DNA of 64,000 nt from Piromyces finnis (lineage: Eukaryota; Neocallimastigomycota; Neocallimastigomycetes; Neocallimastigales; Neocallimastigaceae). How positions within the stretch are numbered: the stretch's first letter is position 1; each line of letters starts with the position of its first letter. Under the pieces are notes generated by a model. It was not told the DNA's origin. It worked only from the letters and a program-made list of their open reading frames with translations, and ran no database searches. The position numbers and the translations under genes were made by a program. The stretch spans positions 166,501 to 230,500 of the forward strand of contig MCFH01000038.1 of the NCBI GenBank assembly GCA_002104945.1, in the 5' to 3' direction. Below, piece by piece: positions 50,042 to 63,021 of this stretch.

Positions 50042-53000
50042 AAAGCCATTGAATGAAGCACCTACTTCAAAATGGACAACATATTTTTCAGAATTAACAG
50101 TTCTTGAACAAATTGATAAAGATTCCAGAAGAACATTACCGGACTTGGGTTTTTTCCAAAATCCTATAGTTTATAATAGTGAAATTATTGAAGGTATAGC
50201 AAATTTAATAATAATAACAAAGAACTTTCTATATTCTTATATTGAAAATATATTAATGGATATTTTCAATATATAATTAATATCATTACCTAATTTAAAT
50301 AGAAAATAAGAAATTAGGAAATGTTGAACCATTTTTAGGGATTCCAATTTCTAAAAGACGTTCATTATTTTCCAGATTAGAACATAAAATTAAAGATGAT
50401 GATTTTGGAGCACGTTCTCATAAAATGTCATTAAATACTAGTAATAGTCAAACTAATGTAATAGAAAATAATGTGGAATATGATTTACATTGGGAAGCAC
50501 TTGAAAGAATATTATTTATTTATGCTAAATTAAATCCTGGAATTGGTTATATTCAAGGAATGAATGAAATTTTAGGACCTATATATTATGTTTTAGCCAA
50601 TGATATTGGAATTGATCAATGTAAATATCAATATATCTAGTATTAAATCATAAAATCTTTTTTAATATACTTTTATTATTTATTACTAATGATAATCTTG
50701 CATAATCTAATAATATTATACAATTACTTAATTATTATACTATTATCGAACATTCATAACGCTATATACAATAACATTTTATTTAAAATAACCCTATTCA
50801 TCAAAAAACATCAAAAATCCATCAATTTTCGATAACATTTTATATTTTATTCTAAATATTTTTTTTCATCGAAATATCTTTTTTCAACTATTTATAATAT
50901 TATATACATTATTTATCATTAAATGTCATTGTTTTGATATAATTTATTGGAAAATTTCAGTACATGCTGAAGCCGATTCCTTTTATTTATTTACCAGCTT
51001 AATGTCAATATTTAGAGATCATTTTATTAGAAATCTAGATAGCGTTGGTGTAAAATCACGTGTGGTTAAAAATGAAATGACGATGGAAAATCTTGTAAAA
51101 TTAAAACCACAAGACAAACCACAATCACAGAAATCAGTTGGTAAGAGAATTATAGGAAATGAAAATGGTATTGGACAAAGTATGTTAAGATTATATAAAC
51201 GCATTGAATTAAGAGACAGAGAAGTTTATATTCATTTGGTAACTATTAGAAGATATATATATATAATTTATATTATAGTATAGTACATTAATATATTTTA
51301 TTTTTATTTTTAAATAAATAAATAAATTATATGTATGATAAAAATCAATAAACTCAATCTATTAATTGTTACTCAATAATTACCTCCCTCTCTCCCTCCC
51401 TCCTCCAAAAAATAATAATATAATGATAAATGAAAATGCCTTTTTTTTTTTTTATTAATGATAGAGATCTAAAAAAATTTTACCAGCCTACTTTGCTTTT
51501 CGTTGGCTATCGGTTTTATTAACTCAAGAATTTAATCTTCCAGAAATAATAAGAATATGGGATTCTTTATTAAGTGATATTAATATGGATATATTTAATG
51601 AAGATCAAATGGAAAAAAGAAAGCGTGATGGAAGATTTGATTTCCTTATTGAATTATGTTGTGCTATGATTATGTAAGCAATATACTTTTATAATAATTT
51701 CCCTGACTATTTTTAATATTAATAAGGATATATTAAACTAGAATGCCTTATTTATATTGTGTATTTTTTTTTAATTTTTATTAATTTTTATTAATTTATA
51801 AATATTATGTAAATCGATGTTTAGGTGTGTACGTAAAAAAATCATTACAGAAGATACAGCGGATATTATAAAATTATTACAAGTAATGAAAAAAAAAAAA
51901 AAAAAGAATTTTATTTTTATTTATTACTCTTTAATGATACATTATACTTTTTTTCCATATAGATATATTTTTATTATGTTATATTCTATATAAATATTAA
52001 ATAATTTATTCTAGTGTTTTATTATTTTTTTAAACTATTAATATTAATATATCTTTTAATGCATTTTTTTTTTTTAATTGATATAATAAAGAATTATCCA
52101 ATACAAGATGTCAATATTGTATTACAATTAGCTTATAAAAATTTCGAAAGACCACTTCGTCCAAGAATCACTTCAGAACAAATTCAACAACGTCAAGAAT
52201 ACCTAAAGAGAAAACATCAACAACAACTTCAACAAACCAGATCAAGTGAAGTCACCAACCAAATTAAAAATTCTATTAATAGTTTAGAAAATAAACTTCA
52301 AAGTTTGGATTTTTCAAAGATGTTTAATCAAGTTTCAGAAAAATTGACTTCTATTACTAGTCCAATTACCGATAAATCTTTCTCTTATTTTGATAATGAT
52401 GATGAAATAGAAACCACCTCTAGTCATCCTAGAAATGATTCATCTGACGTCACAACAGCAACAACAACAACAACAACAACAACGAAAAAGGACGCAAATT
52501 CTTTAGTTCATGGTTCATCTAAAAATACCACTTCTATGAATTCCTCTAATCCACCACCACCTCCGAGACGATCATTTTCAACCAATAATACTAATTCACC
52601 CATCAGAAATAATCAAGGTAACAAAGTACTTCAAAAGAAAACATCCTTAACGACATTAGCTTCTAGTGGTATAGAAAATGCTAGTATAAAATTATCAGGA
52701 TGGTTTAAAACTGGATCTTCAGTTTTATCCAATGCCTTTTCCAATATTAATAATATTATCAATGATACGCCATCCAATGATACTTCTTCCAGTAGTACCA
52801 CAAGTATTGCTAATAAAAGAGCTTCAGCACCACCACGTATCAATAGAACAACGTCCAATTCAATTCAACATAAACTTTCTGATCCCAATGAAAATGTTCC
52901 TATTTTAAAAAGTTCATCAGACAAAGTCAAACCCATAAGAACTGTAAGTTCTCAACCAAAGCTAAGAAATAGAGTACCCATGGCTTCCACTTCATCCAAT

Positions 53001-53165
53001 ACTTTATCTGGTGTTGCTAGTAATGTACAAAAGTCAACTAAACCTTTAAACCCTTCGACAACTACACCAATAGAAACTAAAATCGAATCCGAATCTGTTG
53101 TTGAAGCAACTTCTACCACATCACACCCTACCTCATCTGAAAATACTACTTCCAATACAAATTAA
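49158..53165 (+). CDS. TBC1D13: TBC1D13-like Rab GTPase-activating protein
   Basis: Ten exons: 49158-49177, 49294-49370, 49525-49565, 49739-49900, 50046-50193, 50303-50620, 50961-51238, 51465-51673, 51825-51882 and 52092-53165 (794 aa). The TBC domain spans about 20-450: LRKLCFKGIP-type start (DFRKLCFKG), WKILLNYISLDEY, EDHPLN, the arginine-finger motif IDKDSRR, GYIQGMNEI (glutamine finger), AEADSFYLF, FFAFRW-like PAYFAFRWLSVLLTQEF, IRIWDSLL. The order and the EDHPLN...W.TYF block are specific to TBC1D13 (about 400 aa in animals). The last 340 residues are a Ser/Thr/Asn-rich tail with a PPPPPRR motif (possible SH3 ligand). Exon 1 is 20 nt. Confidence 0.92.
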
Positions 53166-56100
53166 ATTTCAAATAAACCAAAAAAAAAAAAAAAAAAGTT
53201 ATCGTATAATTATTTTTTTTTCCTTTTTTTTTTTTTTTTTTACCTCTATGTAGATAGGAAACTTTTAACAGATTTATAAAGTTAAACAAACCCAACTAAT
53301 TCTGATATTTTCATTAAAGGATAGTACATAAAATGAAATAGATCATTAGACATTTTTTTTTTTATTACTTTCCTCCTTCCCTTTTTAAAAATTTCTAATA
53401 CTTGTATCCCTTTGGATAAAAATAAGAATATCAACCCTAGAAAATAGATAAACAAAAGCATGACTTTCAATATTTATTGTTTTAAAAACTATAGAGTTTT
53501 AATTTCAATTGATAGATACATTTTTATAGAAAAATAACCAAATAAATAAAATAAATATTTAGAATTTTTCTTTTTCTTTTTTATAAAAAATAAATTTTTT
53601 TTTTGTTTTATACTAAATAAAAATAAAAAATTTTCAGTTTTGTTAAAATTTTTTGATGTAAAAGAAATTTTTTTTTTTAAATTAATATTTTTTCATAAAT
53701 ATTAAGGTTTTCTTATTGGCTTTTTACTTTTATTGATGGGATAGAAGGGTTAGAATAAAATGAAAAAAATGAATAAGAATTAAAATTTTAATTCATTTAA
53801 AGTTTAAGCCTTTACCCTTTCTATTTATTAGAGTGCATTATAATATATAATAATATATTGTGTCGATAGAAAAATTAAATAGAAAAAATACTGGTATTGT
53901 TTCCAACAATGCATTCTATTTATGGAAATTATCAAATAAATTAAAAAAGGCAGCAGCAATCAAGCAAAAGAGGGATTGTCTCTAGTATTTTAGTATAGTC
54001 AATCCTATATAGATATAATTATTAATTATTATTTTATAGAATAAATATAAAGAAAAAAAAAAAGATCAAAAAGTATATATATAATATATATAATATAGCA
54101 TTGCTATTTCATCTTTTCATAAAAAAGTAGTCTTAATACAATTTTATGAAAGAGAATATATACTTCTTTGATTGTATTTTATAATTTTTAACATGAAATA
54201 AAACTATAATTGGATAAACATTAGGGTTAGTATTACATCATAATTATATTTAACTCTTATATATATTGTATAAAAATTATAATAGCATATATAATAATAA
54301 TTTTTTTTTTTTTTTTTAACTTCCGAGTGCATTTCTCCCCATCGATCAGAGTTAGCTCCAATGGTGGTTCTTAGAGAAACGTTGGCTATATAATAATAAT
54401 TATAATAATAATATGTATATTATTATTATTATTTTATTATAAAATATCTACTCTACGCTATACTATTTAATATTACAATGTTTTTCTATGTTTTAAGAGT
54501 TAACCCTAGGTATTCCTTTCTTTATGTTTGCTTTATTTATACACACCACTCTAATGTCTTTGTTATTACTACAAAAACATAATAATACTTGTACCTAAAA
54601 ATGTTTACTTTTCAATTAATACTTTACACACTTTGCAGGAATATTGATTATAAAATTTTTAAAGTTTAAAAACCTTTTTTTTATTATTTATATTATTCAT
54701 CATTTGAGTAATATTTACTCATTATAATAATAAATAATACTATTATTAATAATATAAACTTATACTAATGTTACTATTACTAATGCTACTACAAATAATA
54801 CTAATAATAAATATAACTATATTCAATAATATAACATATATTATTATAATAAAAGTAGACCTAGAAATAGAAATACCTTTCATTTATTTATAAAAGAATG
54901 TAGTAAAAAGTTTTTTTTTTAAATGAGTACAAAAATGATAATTTACTGGAAGCCTATTGGATAGTTGAATCTTTCATCCTATTAAAAGTTCAAACTTTAA
55001 TTACTATTAAAAACAACTTTTGTACATAAAAATAATAATTAATGTAAATGTAGTATACATTTATAAACAAAAACAATGAAATTATCAAAATGATCTATTA
55101 AAATGACATATAGGATAAATTACTAATTTTTATTACTAATAAGATAATATTTATCATCAGACATTGCTTCTATTAAATAGTAGTAATGACAACTATGAAA
55201 AGTAATATTAATACTAATAATGATTTATAATGAATATACTATTTTTTTTTTTGCATTGCAATACTACCTACTCTAGAGTGAAATAGTTTTTTTAAAATAG
55301 TATAAATAGCTTAATTCATATAATTCTATAGAATTTTAAAACTTAACCATCTTTTATCTTTACGATCTAAAAATCATATATAATAAATATATTAATGTCA
55401 ATTTAAGTTATATATTATCATCCACTATTAATATATAAATTTTTCCGCATATATTATATTACTTTTAATTTATTGGTTTAAAAATTATGGTTGAAATCAT
55501 TAAAAATAACAATATATTATGTGTATAATAAAATTATATTATATAATATATAATTTATATAATTTATAAATATATTTAATTTAAATCAAATATTTATGGA
55601 AAAATTTTATTTTAATAATTATCAAAATTAATTAATATTACAAATGTGGGTTTTTTTTTTTTTTAAAAAAAACTCGTTATTGTTGTTGTTGTTGTTGTTG
55701 ATCTTTTTATATTAAAATTTTAATAAAATTTAGAAATGTAACAAAAATAATTTAGCCAGATTTTTTGGTTACTTTTTTTTTTTTTCCAAAAAATTTGATA
55801 GAAAAATGTTGTTACATGTATACAAACTATGACATAAAAAAAGGTGAAACAAATCAATGCACACACATAAACATTTTCCATTATTGTAAAATTAAAATTA
55901 TTTCAAAGGATTGAATGAATAGTAAACAAACAAAAAACATATATATTTTGTTTATTATGATCATGCAATATGGTGGAAGAATATTTTTAGCATGACAATT
56001 AAAAAAGTAAAGAGTATTGTCCTATCTAATGGCTCACTTGTTCAAAAAGAATGTTTATATAAGCTTTTTGTTGTTATTTTTGTACTTTTTTTAATCTGCA

Positions 56101-58137
56101 TCTTTTTTTTTTATCCTTTTACTAATAAGCTAAATCCAACCAAATGAATTTATTCTAATATGAATATAACAAAATTTATTAGAATGCTGTTTACTGTTTT
56201 TTTTTTTTTAAGTAACTATTTTAACTGTGTTGTTTTATTATAAAAAAAAGTTATATATAAAATCACAAAATATTCATATTATCTATAAAATTCTTTACTT
56301 TTAATATTATCATTTTCTTATAATTATAACAATCTTATAATTTAACTTTTTTTTATTATATTAAAAAAAATGATTCATAAAAGAGATTTAATATTAAAAA
56401 TTAATTGACAATATATAGAAAGAATATATTAAAATTAATTATGTTATCATTACAAATGTGGAAGAAATTAAGAAATAATACTAATAAAAAAAAAAGGACA
56501 TTTTACTTTGTTAAAATAATATATAACATGAAATAGAATTATAAAAGCATCTATTAAAGTATTTTATTCCTTTTTTCATTGCTTAATATAAAAATATTTA
56601 TTTCTACAAAACTCTTTTTTTTCTAATTCTCTTTATTACAATTTTAAGTTCTTTTTTTTTTTTTTAAACTTTAATGAAATTAATAAATTTTATTTATTAA
56701 TTAATAAAATCATCATATATAAATTAATTAATATATTAATTCAAAATATTATTTTATCATATATAAGTTATATATGACATTTGATATTATTCAAATTATA
56801 AAAAAAAATATAAAAAAAGTTAATATTCCTCATTTTTCACTTTTTTTTTTTAATCATTTTCTTTGTTAATAAAATAACTGTTTTTTACTATTATTATTTT
56901 TTAATTTTTAAACTAGATAAACTTTTAAATAATTTAATACTTGTTAATATTATATTAGAATTAATGTTTTATTTGTTAGAAAACAACTAATTATATTACT
57001 TTTATTAAAGTAAAAAGAAATTATTAATACTCATTTTATTCAGTAATAAAAAATATTGAAGAAAAAAAAATTATAATTTTTAAATATTCAATGGATAGTA
57101 TTAATAATACACAAAAAAATCAATTGATGTTATTAAAAATAAAACACAAATTATAATATTCAAGTAAAAAACTCAAATTCCCTAAAAGATATTTTAAATT
57201 AACATTCAATTTATAAAATATTATTTTTTTTTTTGAGAAAATAAAAATTTATTCAATAGTTACATTTCATATATAAACAACTCATCAATATAATAATAAA
57301 TATTAAAATATAATTATTACTAATTTTGTTTCTCCATAAAAATACATACTTTTTAAAATCTATTTTTATTAATAGTATTGTAATTTTAATTATAGTTGAT
57401 GTTTTAATAAGAAATATTTATTCCATTTAAATGTGGAGTTATTAAAACAACAATTGTAAAGTGGAATTTATTATACTATTATAGATAAGTATTAATAAAT
57501 ATCAATAAATATTAGTATATTAATAACAAAAAGGGTCACTAGAAAAATAGAGAAATTATTAATAAATTATAACAATAATATCATTATTTAAATATTAATA
57601 TTTATAGTATATAAAAAATATTAATATTTTATTCCATAGAATAAAAGAAATAAAAGAAAAATAATAATTTCGAATAACAGTATATATTCATACACTTTAA
57701 AACCTTTTTATAAATTTTATAACTAAATAGTATTATTTATATTTGTAAAGCATATATACAAAAAAATAATATTTTTAAAGTTTATATAATTTTTTTTTGA
57801 ATTATTGTAAACAAATTTTTTTTTTTTTTGGATTATTGATATACTAATATCATATATGTAGTAATTTAAAAATATTGAAATGAATACTTTTGTTAACTTT
57901 AAAAATATTTGAAAATATAAAGCTTGCAACAATATTATATCTTTTGAACTGCTTCTATAATAAATTTGATAATTAAAGTATTAGATTTTAATTTTTTTTT
58001 TTAAAAAAAGCTAATATTTTAAAATAAAGTATTACAGTATTACCTTTAGTAATTAATAAAAAAAGCAATAATATTAGACTTATTTTTTCAATTTAATAAA
58101 TTATTCATTTTTTGTTATTAATATATATATATATAAA
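53166..58137. other. Long intergenic region (5 kb)
   Basis: AT-rich and without ORFs over 70 codons that look coding. The only recognised item is the truncated SINE at 54301-54387. It is unusually long for this window, and an undetected non-coding RNA cannot be excluded. Confidence 0.5.
54301..54387 (-). mobile_element. 5'-truncated copy of the tRNA-derived SINE
   Basis: The reverse complement matches the last about 70 nt of the SINE at 17435-17992 (AGCCAACGTTTCTC...CTCGGAAGTT) with one extra G, followed by 17 A. It is flanked by ATATAATAATAA repeats (54289-54300, 54388-54399), a probable 12-14-bp target duplication. 5' truncation plus a poly-A tail and a TSD indicates LINE-type retroposition. 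Confidence 0.88.
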
Positions 58138-60812
58138 ATGAAAGGTCTTGAAAACATGAGGATATATTTTATCCTTTTATTTTCATTATATTTCTTAATA
58201 GCTACAAGTAAAACCATTTTGACACAGGAAAATAATCAGTACAATGGAATATTACATTTAAATCAATATAAAACTTATTTATATGAAAGAATAGATTCTA
58301 ATAAAAAAGAAAATGATGCCGTAAAAAATTTTTCATATATAGTGACAACCAATAGTACTATATCAACATATTTATTTTCAAATGATCAGTATAAAACATG
58401 GGAAAGTACCATAAATGAATTAATAAACAAAAAGGATAATGCAACTACCATTGAATCTATTTTAAGTAAAAACGACACAATAAATCATATTCATTGGTGT
58501 GATTGTCCTGTAAGTATATCTATTAAACATTAATTATTAAATTAAATTAAAATATTCATATTAATATTTTTAATTTCCAAAATTAAAAGACAAAGATTCA
58601 ATTATGTAAAATGACTCAATGTGATATTAAGGAAGAAAAGGTTTATTTAGTTATTTTTGGATATATAGATACAATTTCATATGAATTATCAGATACAAAA
58701 GGTGACTTCAATCTAAAAAAAATTATGACTAATAATGAAAAGCCAAATTCAACTGATTTTGTCCGTCCTACTGATTTTACGGGTAAAGCTTATAAAACTA
58801 GTTTTATTGGTATGACTGATAATGATGAGGATTCTAAAATCCATGATCCAGAAGAAGAAAATGATATTTTCAAAAAAATGATTTATATCGCTCTCATTGT
58901 TATTCCTTCCATTGTCATTTTCTTAATATTGATTTTTATTTATTGTCATCGTGGTTATAAAATTGGAAAGAAAGAAAAAGATAAGCTCTACAATCCAAAA
59001 GAAGAAGACAAAAGTTTAAAATTTCAATCATTTTCTGAAAATGGTAAATCAAAGAAAAAAAATAATCATCTAAGTGATTCCACTACATTTCGTAATGATC
59101 ATAGCAAAATTTCTGGGTTAAATAGTTATTCTCATTCAAAAAGTGCTAACACCCTTTATGGTAATAGTATGGAACAAGGAAATCTCTATAATGAAAATGA
59201 ATCTGCCTCTATATCTTCTAGTTTTAGTGAAGAGCCCTTTGGTGGAAAATATATTTCTAAAAAACTTGATAAACCATTAAATGAAAATGCTTATCCTCAA
59301 GCAAATATTAATATTCCTTATAACAATAATTCATACACAGAAAATAGTCACTCGTTAATCAGTAATCGAAATAGTAGAAATATATCAAGAACAATGGATG
59401 AAAAAAGTGAAGATATCGTTAATACAAGCATTGGTCATATAGAAGGTGAAGAATTCGACAATACAAAGAATATATATATAAAAATAAATCGTAGTACAAA
59501 TAAATATAACACTGAAGAATATCTCAAAGAAGATAGTATTAATAAAATAAAAGAAAAGCACTCTTGCATTACCCAACTTTCCCATTTCTTTAATGAAAAT
59601 AAAGACGCTGCTAGTGTGAATGATTGTTCTTCTTCCTCTTCTTCAAAAATCAACTCTAATAAAACCGATTCCATTAGTAACCCCGATTCTTCTAATAATA
59701 TCAATAATAATAGTGATAATGGCACCATTAATAGCAAGAAAAATAAAAATAAGCTTTTGAGCAACTATCTTGATAAACATATTGAAAGTATTAAATCCCT
59801 TGAAAATGAAAATGAAGACGAAGAATCATTTATTGAAGCAGATTTCAACAATAATAATTTAGATTTACTTTTGCCTTCATTGACTCAAGCTCAATCCCGA
59901 GCTCAAACCCATATTCCAAATTCTAATACATTAAATACTTTTAAAAGTAGAAATATTTCCACAAATACCTTTGGTAATTCCTTTTCCTCAGATGAAACGG
60001 AAACTAATCCTAGTTCACCATTAACACCACCTCATAATCCTACAATTACTACATCAAAAAGTAATAATAAGGGTCATATTTTGGGTAGATTAATTTATAC
60101 CTTTTACTATTCTAGTTCCCGAATTCTTAATGTGGATGAAATTGTTAAAATTAAAAAAGTATACGAAAATAATTGGGCTAGAGTGGAAAGAAATCCAAAT
60201 GAATTCTTTATTATACCACTCTTAGTTATAAGTACGTCATTTGAAGATTTACGTCTATTTAAAATGCGTTGTCGTAAACGTAGAACAAAAGTGGATAAGG
60301 AAGATATGAAGATTAATGAAAGAGTTGAACCTACTCCTGAATACTTATATAATTGTGCCTATATTTCTGGTAAGGATTTCCAAAAAATGAAACATAATGT
60401 TAAATGGTTAAATCTTATTAAATCTCTAGATTTTACCTTTACACAAACACAATACAGTATGGTCACACCATCATCTTCAAAACCTCAATCCCCTACTCTT
60501 CCAACAACTATTCATCATTCATCACAAAATCTTCATCCGAAAAAAAATATAAAGGTAGATCTTCAACAATTTATGGATTCCACTTCAAAAAATAATTCAT
60601 TCCAAAAACATCAAATCAATAAAGATAATGTTCCAGATACCACAAAAAAATTAAATACTTCCTTTAAGAATTCTTTCTTAGATCGAATGGATGTTAGCGT
60701 TTCTTCTTCTCAGGATGATATTGACATTAAAGATCAATTTAAAGTAACTAATAAAGAGGATGAAGAATTTTATCATTTTGAAAATATTTCAGATCCTGGA
60801 ATAACAAATTAG
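58138..60812 (+). CDS. Single-pass membrane protein, unknown function
   Basis: Two exons, 58138-58509 and 58590-60812 (864 aa). An N-terminal hydrophobic signal lies at about 8-22 (IYFILLFSLYFLIA), with a second in-frame ATG at residue 7. An extracellular part of about 195 residues has Asn glycosylation sequons and a small Cys cluster (WCDCP...LCKMTQC). One transmembrane helix follows at about 220-243 (ALIVIPSIVIFLILIFIY), then a Lys-rich stop-transfer and a 620-residue Ser/Asn-rich cytoplasmic tail. Within the tail a more ordered block (about 615-705; GHILGRLIYTFYYSS...FFIIPLLVISTSFEDLRLFKMRCRKRR) stands out. No known family recognised. It could be a sensor or adhesion receptor; this is inference from topology only. 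Confidence 0.75.
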
Positions 60813-61926
60813 TTTTAATATTATCCATGCTAAGATTAATTCTAAATAATTTAAGTTTGTTTATTTGATTATTTAAAAAAAAAAAGAGTTTTATAAATTT
60901 CCAATACTTTTTTTTTTTTACAATTTAGTAATTTAATTTTTTCATTGATACAATTGGATAAATATTAATATAAATTAAATAGCATACCTATATATAATAA
61001 AAACAAATAATATTTAAAAATGATTAACTATTCATATCAATTTTATATAGATTTTATATATATATATATATATATATTACTATTTGATAATTGCTTTATA
61101 ATTATATTTTTAAAGATTTTTATATTTCTTATTTTTTAACATAAATTTAATTTTATGAATATAATTATAAATACCAATAAATAATATATTCTATTAGAAA
61201 AAAAAAAAAAGTATTTATTATTTTTTTTATATTATATTATATAATAATAATAATAATAATAAATAAATAAAAAAAAGCCTAAATCATACTACAAGAACAA
61301 TGATTTGTAGCAAAAGAAAAAGGTTTATCGTAGTATTTATTAAATATTATAGTTGTTAAAAGGTAAAGTTGATGTTTCCATGAGGAGTAAATATTTTGGG
61401 ATTACAATCTTTTTTAAATTTTAAGTCAAATAATAAAGTGATAAACAAAAAAAATTATTGTTATGAAAGAATAAGGCGCTAAATAATTAATTAAAAAAAA
61501 ACGTTTCCAATATTTAAATAAAATTAAATTTTTGTATGAAATAGTTTTAACTAATTTGTATAGTTATGTTGTTAATAAAGTAAAATTAACAAAAATAAAA
61601 TATATATATTTATATATAATGTAGATATGTATTTAAAATATTTTTTTTTTTTTAATGCTAATATTTTTATTATTATTATATTAACGTTTTTCAAATATCA
61701 TTTTTTATAATACTACTAATATACAAATATTTAAAATCTATTTAAATCTCTATCAAATTAATATAGAGTTTTGAAAATACACATATAGATAAGGAAAACG
61801 ATAGTAAAATTTTCAAATTAATTAATATATTATTTATATATCTTTTTATAAAATATTTCTATATATAATTCAATATGCATAGTATAATACAGTTTATTTA
61901 AATATTATCAATTAGATAATATTTAC
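60813..61926. other. Convergent intergenic region
   Basis: Lies between the 3' ends of the membrane-protein and xylanase genes. AT-rich, nothing recognised. Confidence 0.5.
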
Positions 61927-63021
61927 TTAGTACCAACGCCATTGGTTGTTGTTGTTGTTGTTGTTCCATTGATTCCATTGATTGTTGTTGTTGTTGTTGT
62001 TATTCCATTGATTCCATTGATTGTTGTTGTTGTTGTTGTTGTTCCATTGATTCCATTGATTGTTGTTGTTGTTGTTATTCCATTGATTCCATTGGTTGTT
62101 GTTGTTGTTGTTCCATTGATTCCATTGATTATTGTTGTTACCTTGGTCCCATTGGTTCCATTGATTGTTGTTGTTGTTATTCCATTGATTACCTTGATCA
62201 AAAGTAACACCTTGATTACCATTAGATTGTGGTGGGGCTTGTTGAGTTGGGGCTCCTCCTGCATTACCTCCTGCATTACCTCCATTACCTTGACCAATGT
62301 AAACTTTAGCATATGGGAAATCTGCGGTACCACTAGTACCTGCTCCATTACTACCTGCTTCTCCTAAAACTTTAGCTTCATGCATTTTACCCATAGTCAT
62401 ACCAAGCTTTTCCCATTGAGCAAAGTGAGCTGAAATATCAATTGTACCACAATCACGTGGGGTTTGACGAATACTAAAGTATTGTTTGAATTGAGTATCA
62501 CCATCAATAGATGGTCCAAAACGAGTGTTTTCAAAAACTGTGTATTGAGCACCATCAATGGTGAAATCACCATGTTTCTTATTACCAACCCAATCACCTG
62601 GACGATATTGACTAAGCCAGTTATCAACAATGTAGAATTCTACAAGTGGATTTCTGGTCCAACCGTAGATACCAACATAGGAATAATCGACATTGGCAAT
62701 GTTTTGCTTGACAAGTTTGAAGTCAGCATACATGTGACCAATTTGAGAATGAGATTGAGTACTGTCGAAGGAAAGACCGGAACGACATAAATAATCCTTA
62801 GCATTAGAGAAAGAACAAGAGAAAGAACCATCAGAATAGAAAGTAGCACTGTTATTACCACTATCAGCCCACATTTCATAACCAACACCACCAATGGAAC
62901 CAACCTTATTTCCGGTTTCCTTAACACTTTGACCAGAGTGAGAAGCACTGCTACAGAAACTTTGAGCTAAAGCAGAAGTAGCAAAAGATAAAGCAACTGG
63001 AATGAATTGACTGAATTTCAT
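61927..63021 (-). CDS. GH11 endo-1,4-beta-xylanase with Asn/Gln/Trp repeat tail
   Basis: Single exon, 364 aa. A signal peptide spans residues 1-19/20 (ALSFATSALAQ), so it is secreted. The GH11 jelly-roll domain covers about 21-225: nucleophile in NPLVEFYIVDNW (Glu128), GDFTIDGAQY, the thumb-like NTRFGPSIDGDTQFKQYFSIRQ, HFAQWEKLGM, and acid/base Glu221 in VLGEAG. It cleaves internal xylan bonds in plant cell walls. A Gly-rich linker (about 244-270) leads to a tail of 4-8 Asn alternating with six QWNQW units, ending QWRWY. No CBM10-type dockerin Cys pattern is present, so it is probably not a cellulosome subunit. It lacks introns while every other host gene here has them, in line with the bacterial origin proposed for many anaerobic-fungal xylanases. 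Confidence 0.95.
   Translation of the reverse strand: MKFSQFIPVALSFATSALAQSFCSSASHSGQSVKETGNKVGSIGGVGYEMWADSGNNSATFYSDGSFSCSFSNAKDYLCRSGLSFDSTQSHSQIGHMYADFKLVKQNIANVDYSYVGIYGWTRNPLVEFYIVDNWLSQYRPGDWVGNKKHGDFTIDGAQYTVFENTRFGPSIDGDTQFKQYFSIRQTPRDCGTIDISAHFAQWEKLGMTMGKMHEAKVLGEAGSNGAGTSGTADFPYAKVYIGQGNGGNAGGNAGGAPTQQAPPQSNGNQGVTFDQGNQWNNNNNNQWNQWDQGNNNNQWNQWNNNNNNQWNQWNNNNNNNQWNQWNNNNNNNNQWNQWNNNNNNNNQWNQWNNNNNNNQWRWY
61930..62190 (-). repeat. Coding minisatellite in the xylanase tail
   Basis: Tandem 33-42-bp units encode runs of Asn followed by QWNQW. Units differ mainly in the number of AAC codons (4-8), so slippage changes the Asn length but keeps frame. Confidence 0.9.

Noticed and set aside
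61927-62250. Dockerin or carbohydrate-binding module at the xylanase C-terminus
   Set aside because: No cysteines or known CBM pattern in the tail, only Asn/Gln/Trp repeats.
61942-62367. Poly-Val open frame opposite the xylanase tail
   Set aside because: Antisense shadow of the Asn/Gln/Trp minisatellite.
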